Shown one piece after another: positions 47,642 through 54,985 of a stretch of 59,177 bases of DNA (position 1 is its first letter; each line of letters begins with the position of its first letter). The position numbers and the translations under genes are program-made. The notes beneath the pieces are model-generated. The model searched no databases. It saw only the letters and a program-made list of their open reading frames with translations, and had not been told where the DNA came from. The stretch lies in assembly GCF_006228125.1 (NCBI RefSeq), contig NZ_VDFY01000166.1, positions 1 through 59,177 of the forward strand, written 5' to 3'. The DNA is from Micromonospora orduensis (GTDB taxonomy: Bacteria; Actinomycetota; Actinomycetes; Mycobacteriales; Micromonosporaceae).

Positions 47642-48643
47642 ATGCCCGTCGAGGCAAGGCATGACGCCCGGCGAGCCGGAGACGACCCCGCCGGCACGCC
47701 GCCGACCGGCCTGCCGATGTCGTACGTGCTGCCGCTGCGCTGGCACCACGACGCGGGCCTGTCCGAGCTGACCGACCACCTGCGCTGGCTGGCCGGCCGC
47801 GTCGAGGTGCTCGTGGTCGACGGCTCACCCCCGGACGTCTTCGCCCGGCACGCCGACGCGTGGCGCGGCCTGGTCCGACACCTTCCGCCCGACCCCACCC
47901 GGCGAGGGCTCAACGGCAAGGTCGTCGGGGTGCTCACCGGGGTCCGCGCGGCACGCCACGAACACGTGGTGATCGCCGACGACGACGTCCGGTACGACGA
48001 GGCCGGGCTACGCGCGGTGCACCGGCTGCTGGACCGGGCCGACCTGGTCCGGCCGCAGAACTACTTCGACCCGCTGCCCTGGCACGCCTGGTGGGACACC
48101 GGCCGGACGCTGCTCAACCGGGCGCTCGGCGACGACTACCCAGGCACCCTCGCGGTCCGCCGCAGCACGTTCCTGGGCATGGGCGGGTACGACCCGGACG
48201 TCCTCTTCGAGAACCTGGAGTTGATCCGCACCGTGCGCGCGTACGGCGGGGTCGAGGCCAGGCCGGCCTGGCTGTACGTACGTCGACTGCCGCCGGAGAC
48301 TGCGCACTTCCGGGGCCAGCGGGTCCGCCAGGCGTACGACGACCTGGCCCAGCCGGCCCGCCTGGTGACCGCGCTCGCGGTCCTGCCGGCGCTGGCGGCG
48401 GCGGCCGCGACCCGCCGGCGTGGGCCGCTGCTCGCCATGGCGACCGCGGTCGTCGCCGTGGCCGAGGTGGGCCGCCGCCGCGCCCGTGGCAACACAGTGT
48501 TCCCACGGAGCACCCCGCTGGCCGCCCCACTCTGGCTGGTGGAACGCGGCATCTGCAGCTGGCTGGCGGTCGGCCAGCGCCTCCTGTTCGGCGGCGTCCG
48601 CTACGGCAGCACGCGTATCCGCCGAGCCGCCCGCCCTGCGTGA
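47642..48643 (+). CDS. Glycosyltransferase, family 2-like, membrane-associated
   Basis: A 333-aa GT-A fold enzyme. The catalytic strand reads VVIADDDVRYDEAG with the metal-binding Asp-x-Asp. MSYVLPLRW begins the core at about residue 26, VEVLVVDGSPPDVF follows, and FLGMGGYDPDVLFENLEL is the acceptor side. The C-terminal third (residues about 240-333) is hydrophobic and basic, with two membrane segments (LAVLPALAAAAA, LLAMATAVVAVAEVG). Neither donor nor acceptor is identifiable. Being downstream of the CYP152 gene on the same strand, it may act on a hydroxylated fatty acid or share its lipid, but this is inference. Confidence 0.8.
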   Translation: MPVEARHDARRAGDDPAGTPPTGLPMSYVLPLRWHHDAGLSELTDHLRWLAGRVEVLVVDGSPPDVFARHADAWRGLVRHLPPDPTRRGLNGKVVGVLTGVRAARHEHVVIADDDVRYDEAGLRAVHRLLDRADLVRPQNYFDPLPWHAWWDTGRTLLNRALGDDYPGTLAVRRSTFLGMGGYDPDVLFENLELIRTVRAYGGVEARPAWLYVRRLPPETAHFRGQRVRQAYDDLAQPARLVTALAVLPALAAAAATRRRGPLLAMATAVVAVAEVGRRRARGNTVFPRSTPLAAPLWLVERGICSWLAVGQRLLFGGVRYGSTRIRRAARPA

Positions 48644-48700
48644 CCCGTCGGCGGGGACGGTAGCCGCGCGGCTCGACCACGATGCGGGGGGGGGACACGC

Positions 48701-48739
48701 GACAGCTCGCGGGCACCGGCGTGGTGACCGCGAGCTGTC
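48701..48739. terminator. Bidirectional terminator between glycosyltransferase and DUF3618 gene
   Basis: GACAGCTCGCGG (48701-48712) pairs perfectly with CCGCGAGCTGTC (48728-48739); the loop holds a further CACC/GGTG stem. A nine-G run sits just before it at 48686-48694. Confidence 0.85.
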
Positions 48740-48758
48740 GGCGGTGGGGTCGGTTGTT

Positions 48759-49394
48759 TCAGGGGCGGGACTGGGCGGTGTCCTTGACGTCGTGCGCGGC
48801 CGACGTCGTGTCGTCCTTGACGGCGTGCACGGCGTCCTGCGCGGTGGACTTCACCGACTCGGCGGCGTGCTGGGCCGGCTCGCGCAGCTCCTCCTTGAGC
48901 TCGCTGGCCACCTCGCCCAGCTTCTCCTTCACCGCCCCGCTGTGCTCGCTTACCTTCTCCTTGACCTGGACGGCGGCCTGCTGCTCCCGGCGGGAGGCCG
49001 GGACCAACGAGGAGGCCAGCCAGCCCACCCCGAAGGCGATCAGGCCGGCGGCGAGGGGGTTGCCCTGGGACTTCTGCCGGATCACCCGCGGCGCGCTGTG
49101 GGCGGCGTCGCTGACGGTGGAGGCCGCCGAGTGCGCGGCGTCGCTGACACTGGAGGCCGCCGACGAGGCGCGGTCGCCCACCGAGTGGGCGGCGTGGCCG
49201 GTGCCGTGGCCGAGGTCAGACGCGGTTCCCATGACCTTGTCCCTCACATTCTGCAGCGCGGAACGGGCCCGCTGCTTGCGGTCGTCGACGATGCGGCTGG
49301 GGCTGACCTTGTACGCCAGGGCGTCCACATCGGAGCTGAGGCTGTTGCGGGTGGCTTCGATCTCGCGGCGGATCTGGTCGGGATCGGTGCTCAT
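48759..49394 (-). CDS. DUF3618 domain membrane protein
   Basis: A 211-aa protein beginning with the DUF3618 signature DPDQIRREIEATRNSLSSDVD, followed by Ser/Ala/His-rich repeats (SVSDAAHSAAS, TVSDAAHSAPR), one membrane segment (NPLAAGLIAFGVGWLASSLV) and a long amphipathic helical tail (VKEKVSEHSGAVKEKLGEV) resembling LEA-like stress helices. Probably an envelope-stress protein. The ATG at 49394 overlaps the stop of the holin-type gene as ATGA. Third of a three-gene operon. Confidence 0.88.
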   Translation of the reverse strand: MSTDPDQIRREIEATRNSLSSDVDALAYKVSPSRIVDDRKQRARSALQNVRDKVMGTASDLGHGTGHAAHSVGDRASSAASSVSDAAHSAASTVSDAAHSAPRVIRQKSQGNPLAAGLIAFGVGWLASSLVPASRREQQAAVQVKEKVSEHSGAVKEKLGEVASELKEELREPAQHAAESVKSTAQDAVHAVKDDTTSAAHDVKDTAQSRP

Positions 49395-49858
49395 CGGGTG
49401 ACTCCCTCCGAATGTGGCTTGAGCGCGTCGGGGATCCGCTGCACGCTGTCGTTGGTCTGCTTGAGGCCGCGTACGTGCTGGGCGTTCTGCTTGGCCTTGG
49501 AGTAGAGGACGGCGGCGACCGCAGCCCAGATGACGGCCACGATCAGCGCCGCCAGGCCGGAGTCCATGACGTTGTCCAGGAACTGCCACACGGCGATGGA
49601 GACGAACAGCGCCACCATGTAGCCGCCGAAACCGGCGCCGCCGAAGAGCCCGGCGGCCTTGCCCGCCTTCTTGCCCTCCTGGCGGATCTCCGCCTTGGCG
49701 AGCTCGACCTCCTGGCGCATGAGCGTCGACAGGTCGGTGGTGACCTGACGCATCAGGTCACCCAGCGAGCTGCCCTTCACCTCCGCCGCGGTGTGCGGGG
49801 CACCCGCATCGGGGCGGTATCCGGAGTCCAGCCCGGACCCCTGCGTCGGCATGGTCAT
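49391..49858 (-). CDS. Holin-X-like (phage holin superfamily III) membrane protein
   Basis: A 155-aa protein with an N-terminal helical region SSLGDLMRQVTTDLSTLMRQ, EVELAKAEIRQEGKKAGKAAG, and two membrane segments (GGYMVALFVSIAVWQFL, AALIVAVIWAAVAAVLYS). This is the actinobacterial Holin-X family, present in many non-phage genomes, so no prophage is implied. The ATG at 49858 has GGGAGG 8 bases upstream. Central gene of the operon with the DUF3618 protein and a 265-aa upstream protein. Confidence 0.9.
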   Translation of the reverse strand: MTMPTQGSGLDSGYRPDAGAPHTAAEVKGSSLGDLMRQVTTDLSTLMRQEVELAKAEIRQEGKKAGKAAGLFGGAGFGGYMVALFVSIAVWQFLDNVMDSGLAALIVAVIWAAVAAVLYSKAKQNAQHVRGLKQTNDSVQRIPDALKPHSEGVTR

Positions 49859-49889
49859 GCCGTCGCCTCCCTTCGGATGGCTCGGCGGC

Positions 49890-50687
49890 TCACGGGCGGG
49901 TGGTGCCGCTGGACGGCACGCCCGGCAGTGGGTCGGTCTGGTTCACCGGCGGCAGCGGCTGCCCGGTGCCGGTGTGCTCACCCTGGACCGGGTCGGTGTA
50001 GCCACCGGGGGCCGGGTCGGCGTAGCCACCGGAGGTCGGCTCGGTGTACGTGCCGGGGGTCGGGTCGAGGTAGCCGCCCTGCGGGACGGTGTCCTGCGCC
50101 GGCTGGGTCGGGATCACCGCGGTCTGCTCCGGGTCGTACGCACCGGCGCCGCGGTAGCTCGGGGAGACGCTGCCGGAGTCGTCACCGGCGGCGGAGATGC
50201 TGCGGGTCAGTCGTCCGGCGAGCACACCGAGCACGGCCGCGCCGACCAGGAAGGTGCCCGGGTTGCGTCGCGCGTAGTCGCGTACCTCGGTGATCAGGTC
50301 GCCCGGCTGGCGCTCGTCCAGCCAGCCGGCCACACCGTGCACCCGGTCGGCGGCCTGGCGGGCCAGCTCGCTCACCGGCCCGGCCTGGCCACCCTGCTCG
50401 GCCATCGAGCGCATCTCGTCGGCGATCGAACGCAGCCCGGTGGCCGCGCGGCGCTGCTGCTCGCCGGCCTGGCTGGTGAGCTGGGTACGCGCCTCGCCGT
50501 ACAGGTTGCGGGCCTGCCGGGCGGCCTCGCGGCCGACCTCGGTGCCCTGCTCCTTGGCGGTCTGCGCGACCGCTCCACCAGCGTGGGCGGCCTCCGAGCC
50601 GACCTGGCGGGCCTGCTCGCGGACGCCACCGCCATTTGTCGACTGCTGTCCATAGGTGGAAGTCGTAGGTGACAGATCGTAGGTCAT
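49890..50687 (-). CDS. Envelope-stress operon protein with one membrane segment
   Basis: A 265-aa protein, first gene of the operon. Residues about 20-140 are helical with heptad features (VGSEAAHAGGAVAQTAKEQ, ADEMRSMAEQGGQAGPVSEL), then one membrane segment (GTFLVGAAVLGVLAGRL), and a C-terminal 90-residue Pro/Gly/Thr/Tyr-rich tail. The layout is like that of the DUF3618 partner. Function unknown. ATG at 50687 with AGGGA just upstream. It faces the DUF4383 gene across a 221-base gap that should hold both promoters; no certain promoter box was found there. Confidence 0.85.
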   Translation of the reverse strand: MTYDLSPTTSTYGQQSTNGGGVREQARQVGSEAAHAGGAVAQTAKEQGTEVGREAARQARNLYGEARTQLTSQAGEQQRRAATGLRSIADEMRSMAEQGGQAGPVSELARQAADRVHGVAGWLDERQPGDLITEVRDYARRNPGTFLVGAAVLGVLAGRLTRSISAAGDDSGSVSPSYRGAGAYDPEQTAVIPTQPAQDTVPQGGYLDPTPGTYTEPTSGGYADPAPGGYTDPVQGEHTGTGQPLPPVNQTDPLPGVPSSGTTRP

Positions 50688-50908
50688 GATGTCCCTTCCG
50701 CTCGGAAAGTCGTCGCGGTTGTGCTGGGGGGATGTCGACCGCGTCACCGCGGCCTCCGCCACTTCACCTACCCTGCGTTTTCTCTTCCATACCTCTTCGT
50801 GCATTTCTTTGCGGCGCCGACAGGATCGACTTCAAAATGGAGGATCGTGATGTCGCCGCCACGGACGGTGGGATTCGCGGGGCCAGCAGATCCACGAAGG
50901 GGGCAGCG

Positions 50909-51400
50909 GTGGCACGAGACGCGCGAGGTGGCCGGCGGTCCGGCCCGCGACCCCGGGTGCAGGTGGCCGCGCTCGCCGTCGCCGGGGCCTTCCTGCTGAT
51001 CGGTGTCCTCGGGTTCATCCCCGGCATCACCACCGACTACGGCGAGCTGGCCTTCGCCGGGCACCACTCGGAGGCGCGGCTGCTCGGGCTCTTCCAGGTG
51101 TCGATCCTGCACAACGCGGTGCACCTGCTGTTCGGGCTGGCCGGTCTCGTGCTGGCCCGTACCATCGCCGGCGCCCGTCTCTTCCTCGCCGGCGGTGGCG
51201 CGATCTACCTCGCCCTCTGGCTCTACGGCCTGGCGATCGAGGCCGTCGACGCGGAGGGTGGCGCGAACATCCTGCCGGTCAACTCGGCCGACAACTGGCT
51301 GCACCTCGCGCTCGGCTTCGGCATGCTCGCCCTCGGGCTGCTGCTGTCGAACCAGGTGGGCACCGGCGGACGGCTGGACACCCCCGCCGACCGGCCCTGA
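50909..51400 (+). CDS. DUF4383 family membrane protein
   Basis: A 163-aa protein with four membrane segments and the DUF4383 core (LGLFQVSILHNAVHLLFGLAG, and DNWLHLALGFGMLALGLLL). The family is common in actinobacteria near stress genes and has no assigned function. The GTG at 50909 was chosen because AAGGGGG precedes it at the right distance; an ATG at 50837 is in frame but has a weak site. Divergent from the envelope-stress operon. Confidence 0.82.
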   Translation: MARDARGGRRSGPRPRVQVAALAVAGAFLLIGVLGFIPGITTDYGELAFAGHHSEARLLGLFQVSILHNAVHLLFGLAGLVLARTIAGARLFLAGGGAIYLALWLYGLAIEAVDAEGGANILPVNSADNWLHLALGFGMLALGLLLSNQVGTGGRLDTPADRP

Positions 51401-51578
51401 CCTGCCGCTGGAGCGGTTTCGCGGCCCTCGGGGTGTGGGTATCTCGGGGCGATCCGCGAAGGAGGTGACGAGATGCTGGCAGGCGTACCTGGTGCAGCAC
51501 GCCTCGCCCGAGTCGAAGCCGGTCACCGTCGAGCACCCCAGCACCGGGGCCTGAGCGCCGGGTGCGGCGGCGGGACCG
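51401..51578. other. Intergenic region with possible tiny ORF
   Basis: Between the DUF4383 stop and the GNAT stop. Codons from about 51433 to 51554 on the plus strand, ending EVTRCWQAYLVQHASPE then VEHPSTGA, have high third-position GC. The opposite frame also does, with a Cys-rich stretch GEACCTRYACQHL. Neither has decisive support, so no CDS is called. Confidence 0.3.
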
Positions 51579-52028
51579 TCAGGCCGCGACCGGAAGCCGC
51601 TTGGCGAAACAGACGCTGTACGGGTTGCCGACGTACTCGCCGTAGACCGGGATCGGCTCGTAGCCGCACGACGTGTACAGCCCGATGGCGACCGGGAGGT
51701 ACGTGCCGGTCTCCAGGCAGACCACCGAGTGGCCCTGCCGGAACGCGCACTCCTCCAACGCGGCCAGCAGTTGGCGGGCGATACCCCGACCCCGGTACGC
51801 CGGGCGGACGTACATCCGCTTGACCTCGCCGGTGCTGGCGTCGAGCGCCTGGAGGCCACCGCAGGCGACCGCCCGGCCGTTCACCACCACCGCCAGGTAG
51901 CGGATGTCGTCGTGGGTGACGGTGACCTGCCCGTCCAGACCGCCATCGGCCTCGCGCAGCTCACGCTGCTGGGCGCCGACAAGTGCGGCGATCTCCGGAT
52001 CGGTGGCGGGCCGCGCTTCGATCAACAT
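51579..52028 (-). CDS. GNAT family N-acetyltransferase
   Basis: A 149-aa GNAT enzyme with the acetyl-CoA motif VKRMYVRPAYRGRGIARQLL and the C-terminal CGYEPIPVYGEY. The substrate is unknown. The ATG at 52028 is used; a GTG lies one codon upstream. It sits downstream of obg with a 70-base gap, on the same strand. Confidence 0.88.
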   Translation of the reverse strand: MLIEARPATDPEIAALVGAQQRELREADGGLDGQVTVTHDDIRYLAVVVNGRAVACGGLQALDASTGEVKRMYVRPAYRGRGIARQLLAALEECAFRQGHSVVCLETGTYLPVAIGLYTSCGYEPIPVYGEYVGNPYSVCFAKRLPVAA

Positions 52029-52098
52029 CACCCAACGTTAGGCGGGGTGGATTTCGCGGAGGTTTCCGGCAGTCAACCCGATCACGGAGCGCAATCGG

Positions 52099-53568
52099 CT
52101 ACTCGGCGTCGTCCTCGTCGTCGATGGCGTCGTCGTCGGACGAGTCCGCGCCGACCTCGTCGGCCGAGCGCACCCGGCGGGCCTTGCGAGCGGCGAGCCG
52201 CTCGGCCGCCGACGCCCGGTTCGACTTCTCCTCCAGCCGGATGTCGGTGCCCCGGTTGCCGGGCACGAACTCCACCCCGGCGAAGAGCGTCGGCTGCCAG
52301 TCGAACTCGCGCTCGCCGATGCGGACCAGGTCACCCGGCTGCGCGCCGGCCTTGGCCAGCTTGTCCTCGACACCGAGCCGGGCCAGCCGGTCGGCCAGGT
52401 AGCCGACCGCCTCGTCGTTGTCGAAGTTCGTCTGCTTGACCCACCGCTCCGGCCGGACGCCACGCACGGTGAACGAGCCGTCCGACTCGGCCGTGATGGT
52501 GAAGCCGGCGTCGTCAACGGCGAGCGGCCGGATCACGATCCGGGTCGGCTCGGCCGGAGGCGCTGCCTTGCGCTCCGCCTCGACCAGCTCGGCCATCGCG
52601 TACGTCAGCTCCTTGAGCCCCTCGCGGGTGGCCGCGGAGACCTCGAACACCCGGTAGCCGCGCTCCTCCAGGTCCGGGCGGACGATCTCGGCGAGGTCCC
52701 GGCCGTCCGGTACGTCGACCTTGTTCACGGCCACCAGCCGCGGGCGGTCGGCCAGCCCGCCGTACTGGCTCAGCTCGGCCTCGATGGCGTCGATGTCGGC
52801 GACCGGGTCACGGCCGGGCTCCAGGGTCGCCGAGTCGATGACGTGCACCAGCACGGCGCAGCGCTCGATGTGCCGCAGGAACTCCAGGCCCAGGCCCTTG
52901 CCGGTGGCCGCGCCCGGGATCAACCCCGGCACGTCGGCGACGGTGAACGTGTGGTTGTCCACCCGGACCACACCGAGGTTGGGCACGAGGGTGGTGAACG
53001 GGTAGTCGGCGATCTTCGGCTTCGCGGCGGAGATCACCGAGATCAGCGACGACTTGCCGGCCGACGGGAAACCCACCAGACCCACGTCGGCGACGCTCTT
53101 GAGCTCCAGCACGATGTCCAACTGGTCGCCGGGCTCCCCCAGCTCGGCAAAGCCCGGAGCCTTGCGCTTGGCGTTGGCAAGCGAGGCGTTGCCCCGCCCG
53201 CCGCGCCCACCACGGGCCACCTCGAAGGTGGTGCCGGCGCCCACCATGTCGGCCAGGACGGTGCCGTCGGTGGTCTGCACGACGGTGCCGTTGGGCACCT
53301 TGAGCACCAGGTTGTGGCCGTTGGCCCCGTCCCGGTTCGACCCGGCGCCGCCCTTGCCGTTGTCGGCCTTGACGTGCGGGTGGAAGTGGAAGTCGAGCAG
53401 GGTGGTCACCTGCGGGTCGACCACCAGCGACACGCTGCCGCCGTGCCCACCGTTGCCGCCGTCCGGCCCACCGAAGGGCTTGAACTTCTCGCGGTGGATC
53501 GAGACACAACCGTGCCCGCCATCGCCGGCCTGCAGATGCAGAACGACCCGGTCAACGAACGTTGCCAC
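52099..53568 (-). CDS. obg: GTPase Obg (CgtA)
   Basis: Ribosome-assembly and stress GTPase, 489 aa. The N-terminal glycine-rich Obg fold ([20 protein letters not shown]) is followed by the G domain ([22 protein letters not shown]) and the C-terminal OCT domain ([20 protein letters not shown]). The last 20 residues are almost all Asp/Glu, an acidic tail. The GTG at 53568 fits. It is downstream of rplU-rpmA, separated from rpmA by a strong terminator. Confidence 0.96.
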   Translation of the reverse strand: MATFVDRVVLHLQAGDGGHGCVSIHREKFKPFGGPDGGNGGHGGSVSLVVDPQVTTLLDFHFHPHVKADNGKGGAGSNRDGANGHNLVLKVPNGTVVQTTDGTVLADMVGAGTTFEVARGGRGGRGNASLANAKRKAPGFAELGEPGDQLDIVLELKSVADVGLVGFPSAGKSSLISVISAAKPKIADYPFTTLVPNLGVVRVDNHTFTVADVPGLIPGAATGKGLGLEFLRHIERCAVLVHVIDSATLEPGRDPVADIDAIEAELSQYGGLADRPRLVAVNKVDVPDGRDLAEIVRPDLEERGYRVFEVSAATREGLKELTYAMAELVEAERKAAPPAEPTRIVIRPLAVDDAGFTITAESDGSFTVRGVRPERWVKQTNFDNDEAVGYLADRLARLGVEDKLAKAGAQPGDLVRIGEREFDWQPTLFAGVEFVPGNRGTDIRLEEKSNRASAAERLAARKARRVRSADEVGADSSDDDAIDDEDDAE

Positions 53569-53614
53569 GGCGTCAATCCTTCCAGCGAGGTTCGACCTCG
53601 CACTTCGCGAAAAA

Positions 53615-53657
53615 GGCTAAGCGGGCCGGGACCCGGAGGTCCGCGGCCCGCTTAGCC
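53615..53657 (-). terminator. Intrinsic terminator of rplU-rpmA
   Basis: GGCTAAGCGGGCC (53615-53627) pairs perfectly with GGCCCGCTTAGCC (53645-53657). Read on the minus strand it is followed by TTTTT, so it is a classic terminator between rpmA and obg. obg would then need its own promoter or read-through. Confidence 0.9.
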
Positions 53658-53663
53658 CGAGAA

Positions 53664-53918
53664 CTACTGCTGCGGAACGATGCTGACGGTCTTGCGACCG
53701 CGCTTGGTGCCGAACAGGACCGCACCGGCGGACAGCGCGAACAGCGTGTCGTCGCCGCCACGGCCGACCAGGTCACCGGGGTGGAACTTGGTGCCACGCT
53801 GCCGGATGATGATCTCACCGGCGCTGACGACCTGACCACCGAAGCGCTTCACGCCAAGTCGCTGGGCCGCGGAGTCACGACCGTTACGCGAGCTGGACGC
53901 ACCCTTTTTGTGAGCCAT
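53664..53918 (-). CDS. rpmA: 50S ribosomal protein bL27
   Basis: An 84-aa ribosomal protein whose N-terminus reaches the peptidyl-transferase centre. It begins [16 protein letters not shown], with no cleavable Firmicutes-type extension, and carries [20 protein letters not shown]. It lies 11 bases downstream of rplU and is followed directly by a terminator. Confidence 0.97.
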   Translation of the reverse strand: MAHKKGASSSRNGRDSAAQRLGVKRFGGQVVSAGEIIIRQRGTKFHPGDLVGRGGDDTLFALSAGAVLFGTKRGRKTVSIVPQQ

Positions 53919-53929
53919 TGGAGGACGAC

Positions 53930-54244
53930 CTACTTCCCGCTGGAGATGCCGGTCACCTTGACCTGGGTCAACGGCTGGCGGTGACCCTGGCGCTTGTGGT
54001 AGCCGGTCTTGTTCTTGAACTTGTGGATCCGGATCTTCGGGCCCTTGGTGTGCGCGGCGATCTCGCCGGACACCGCGACCTCGGCAAGCTTCGCCGCGTC
54101 GGTCACCAGGTCGTCACCGTCGACGAGGAGCACCGCGGTGAGCTTCACCGCGTCACCGGGAGCACCGGTGAGCTTCTCGACCTCGATCACGTCGCCCTCG
54201 GCGACCTTGTACTGCTTGCCGCCGGTCTTGACGATCGCGTACAT
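53930..54244 (-). CDS. rplU: 50S ribosomal protein bL21
   Basis: A 104-aa 23S rRNA-binding protein, [20 protein letters not shown] through [18 protein letters not shown]. Full length. AGGGAG lies about 11 bases before the ATG at 54244. First gene of rplU-rpmA; a candidate promoter is about 115-150 bases upstream, leaving a leader long enough for autoregulation as known for L21 leaders elsewhere. Confidence 0.97.
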   Translation of the reverse strand: MYAIVKTGGKQYKVAEGDVIEVEKLTGAPGDAVKLTAVLLVDGDDLVTDAAKLAEVAVSGEIAAHTKGPKIRIHKFKNKTGYHKRQGHRQPLTQVKVTGISSGK

Positions 54245-54365
54245 CGGAGGCGGACTCCCTGTCGTTGAGGCTGCTGGCGGTTGTCCCCGTGGCGGCTCGC
54301 CGGGTAGCAGTGCACGGCGGCGCGGGCACACGGGAACACGGCACACCAAAAGTGCGCCGCAGGCA

Positions 54366-54395
54366 AGAGTACGCCATCGCCGGCCCGGACCCCAA
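54366..54395 (-). promoter_or_regulatory. Candidate promoter of rplU-rpmA
   Basis: On the minus strand TTGGGG (54395-54390), 18 bases, TACTCT (54371-54366). It matches the TANNNT -10 class. It overlaps the 3' side of the lipoprotein gene's terminal gap. Confidence 0.42.
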
Positions 54396-54410
54396 ACCGG
54401 CCCGCCCTGC

Positions 54411-54887
54411 TCAGCGCGGACAGAGCTGGTCGAGACGCTGCTGAAGCCTGTCGAGTTCGGTCTCGTCGATCGACTCGACGTCGACGCCGAGCGCGGCGAC
54501 CTCGGTCCCGATGTCGGTGAGCAGCGTCTTGAGCTGCGGATCGGCCGTCCGCGCCGACTGCTCCCGCAGCGCCGTCCGCCAGCCCGTCAGCGCCGCCTCG
54601 GCCCGCTCGCGGGCGGCCTCGGCGGTGGCGCTGTCCCCGTCGCCCAGCGCCGCGATCATCCGGCCCAGCTCCTCCACGTACGTCTGGACGGCGCTGGCGC
54701 CGACCTGCCGCGCGGCGGCGCAGACCGGTGCGGTGTCGCCGGCCGCCGCGCCGCCACCCGCGGGCGTGCTGGCCGGACCGGTGGGGACTCCCCCGGTGGT
54801 CGAACCGGTCGGACTCTCGTCGGTGCCGCAGCCGCCCCCGGTGGAGAGCGCGGCGACCAGCACGGTGACGGCGAGCAGACGACGCAT
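54411..54887 (-). CDS. Small lipoprotein of unknown function
   Basis: A 158-aa predicted lipoprotein. The signal peptide ends [11 protein letters not shown], a slightly unusual lipobox with Gly at -3. A Thr/Gly/Pro-rich linker follows, then a helical domain of about 100 residues ([38 protein letters not shown]) and a C-terminal LDQLCPR with one more Cys. No domain is recognised. AGGAGA precedes the ATG at 54887. Between rplU and rne, same strand. Confidence 0.82.
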   Translation of the reverse strand: MRRLLAVTVLVAALSTGGGCGTDESPTGSTTGGVPTGPASTPAGGGAAAGDTAPVCAAARQVGASAVQTYVEELGRMIAALGDGDSATAEAARERAEAALTGWRTALREQSARTADPQLKTLLTDIGTEVAALGVDVESIDETELDRLQQRLDQLCPR

Positions 54888-54921
54888 CTTCTTCTCCTGA
54901 CCGGAAGGTGGCCGGACCGGC

Positions 54922-54960
54922 GAGGTCCCTCCCCCGTCACTATGCCGGGGAAGGGACCTC
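54922..54960 (-). terminator. Terminator of rne
   Basis: GAGGTCCCT (54922-54930) pairs with AGGGACCTC (54952-54960), extended by CCCC/GGGG with a bulge. It lies 25 bases past the rne stop. Confidence 0.75.
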
Positions 54961-54985
54961 GTCAAACATCGGGCCGGTCAGACGG

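Noticed and set aside
48686..48694. Nine-G run as a phase-variation tract
   Set aside because: It lies between a stop codon and a terminator hairpin, outside any coding frame or promoter.
49391..49858. Prophage remnant suggested by the holin-like protein
   Set aside because: Holin-X proteins are chromosomal in actinobacteria; no integrase, terminase, capsid or attachment repeats are nearby.
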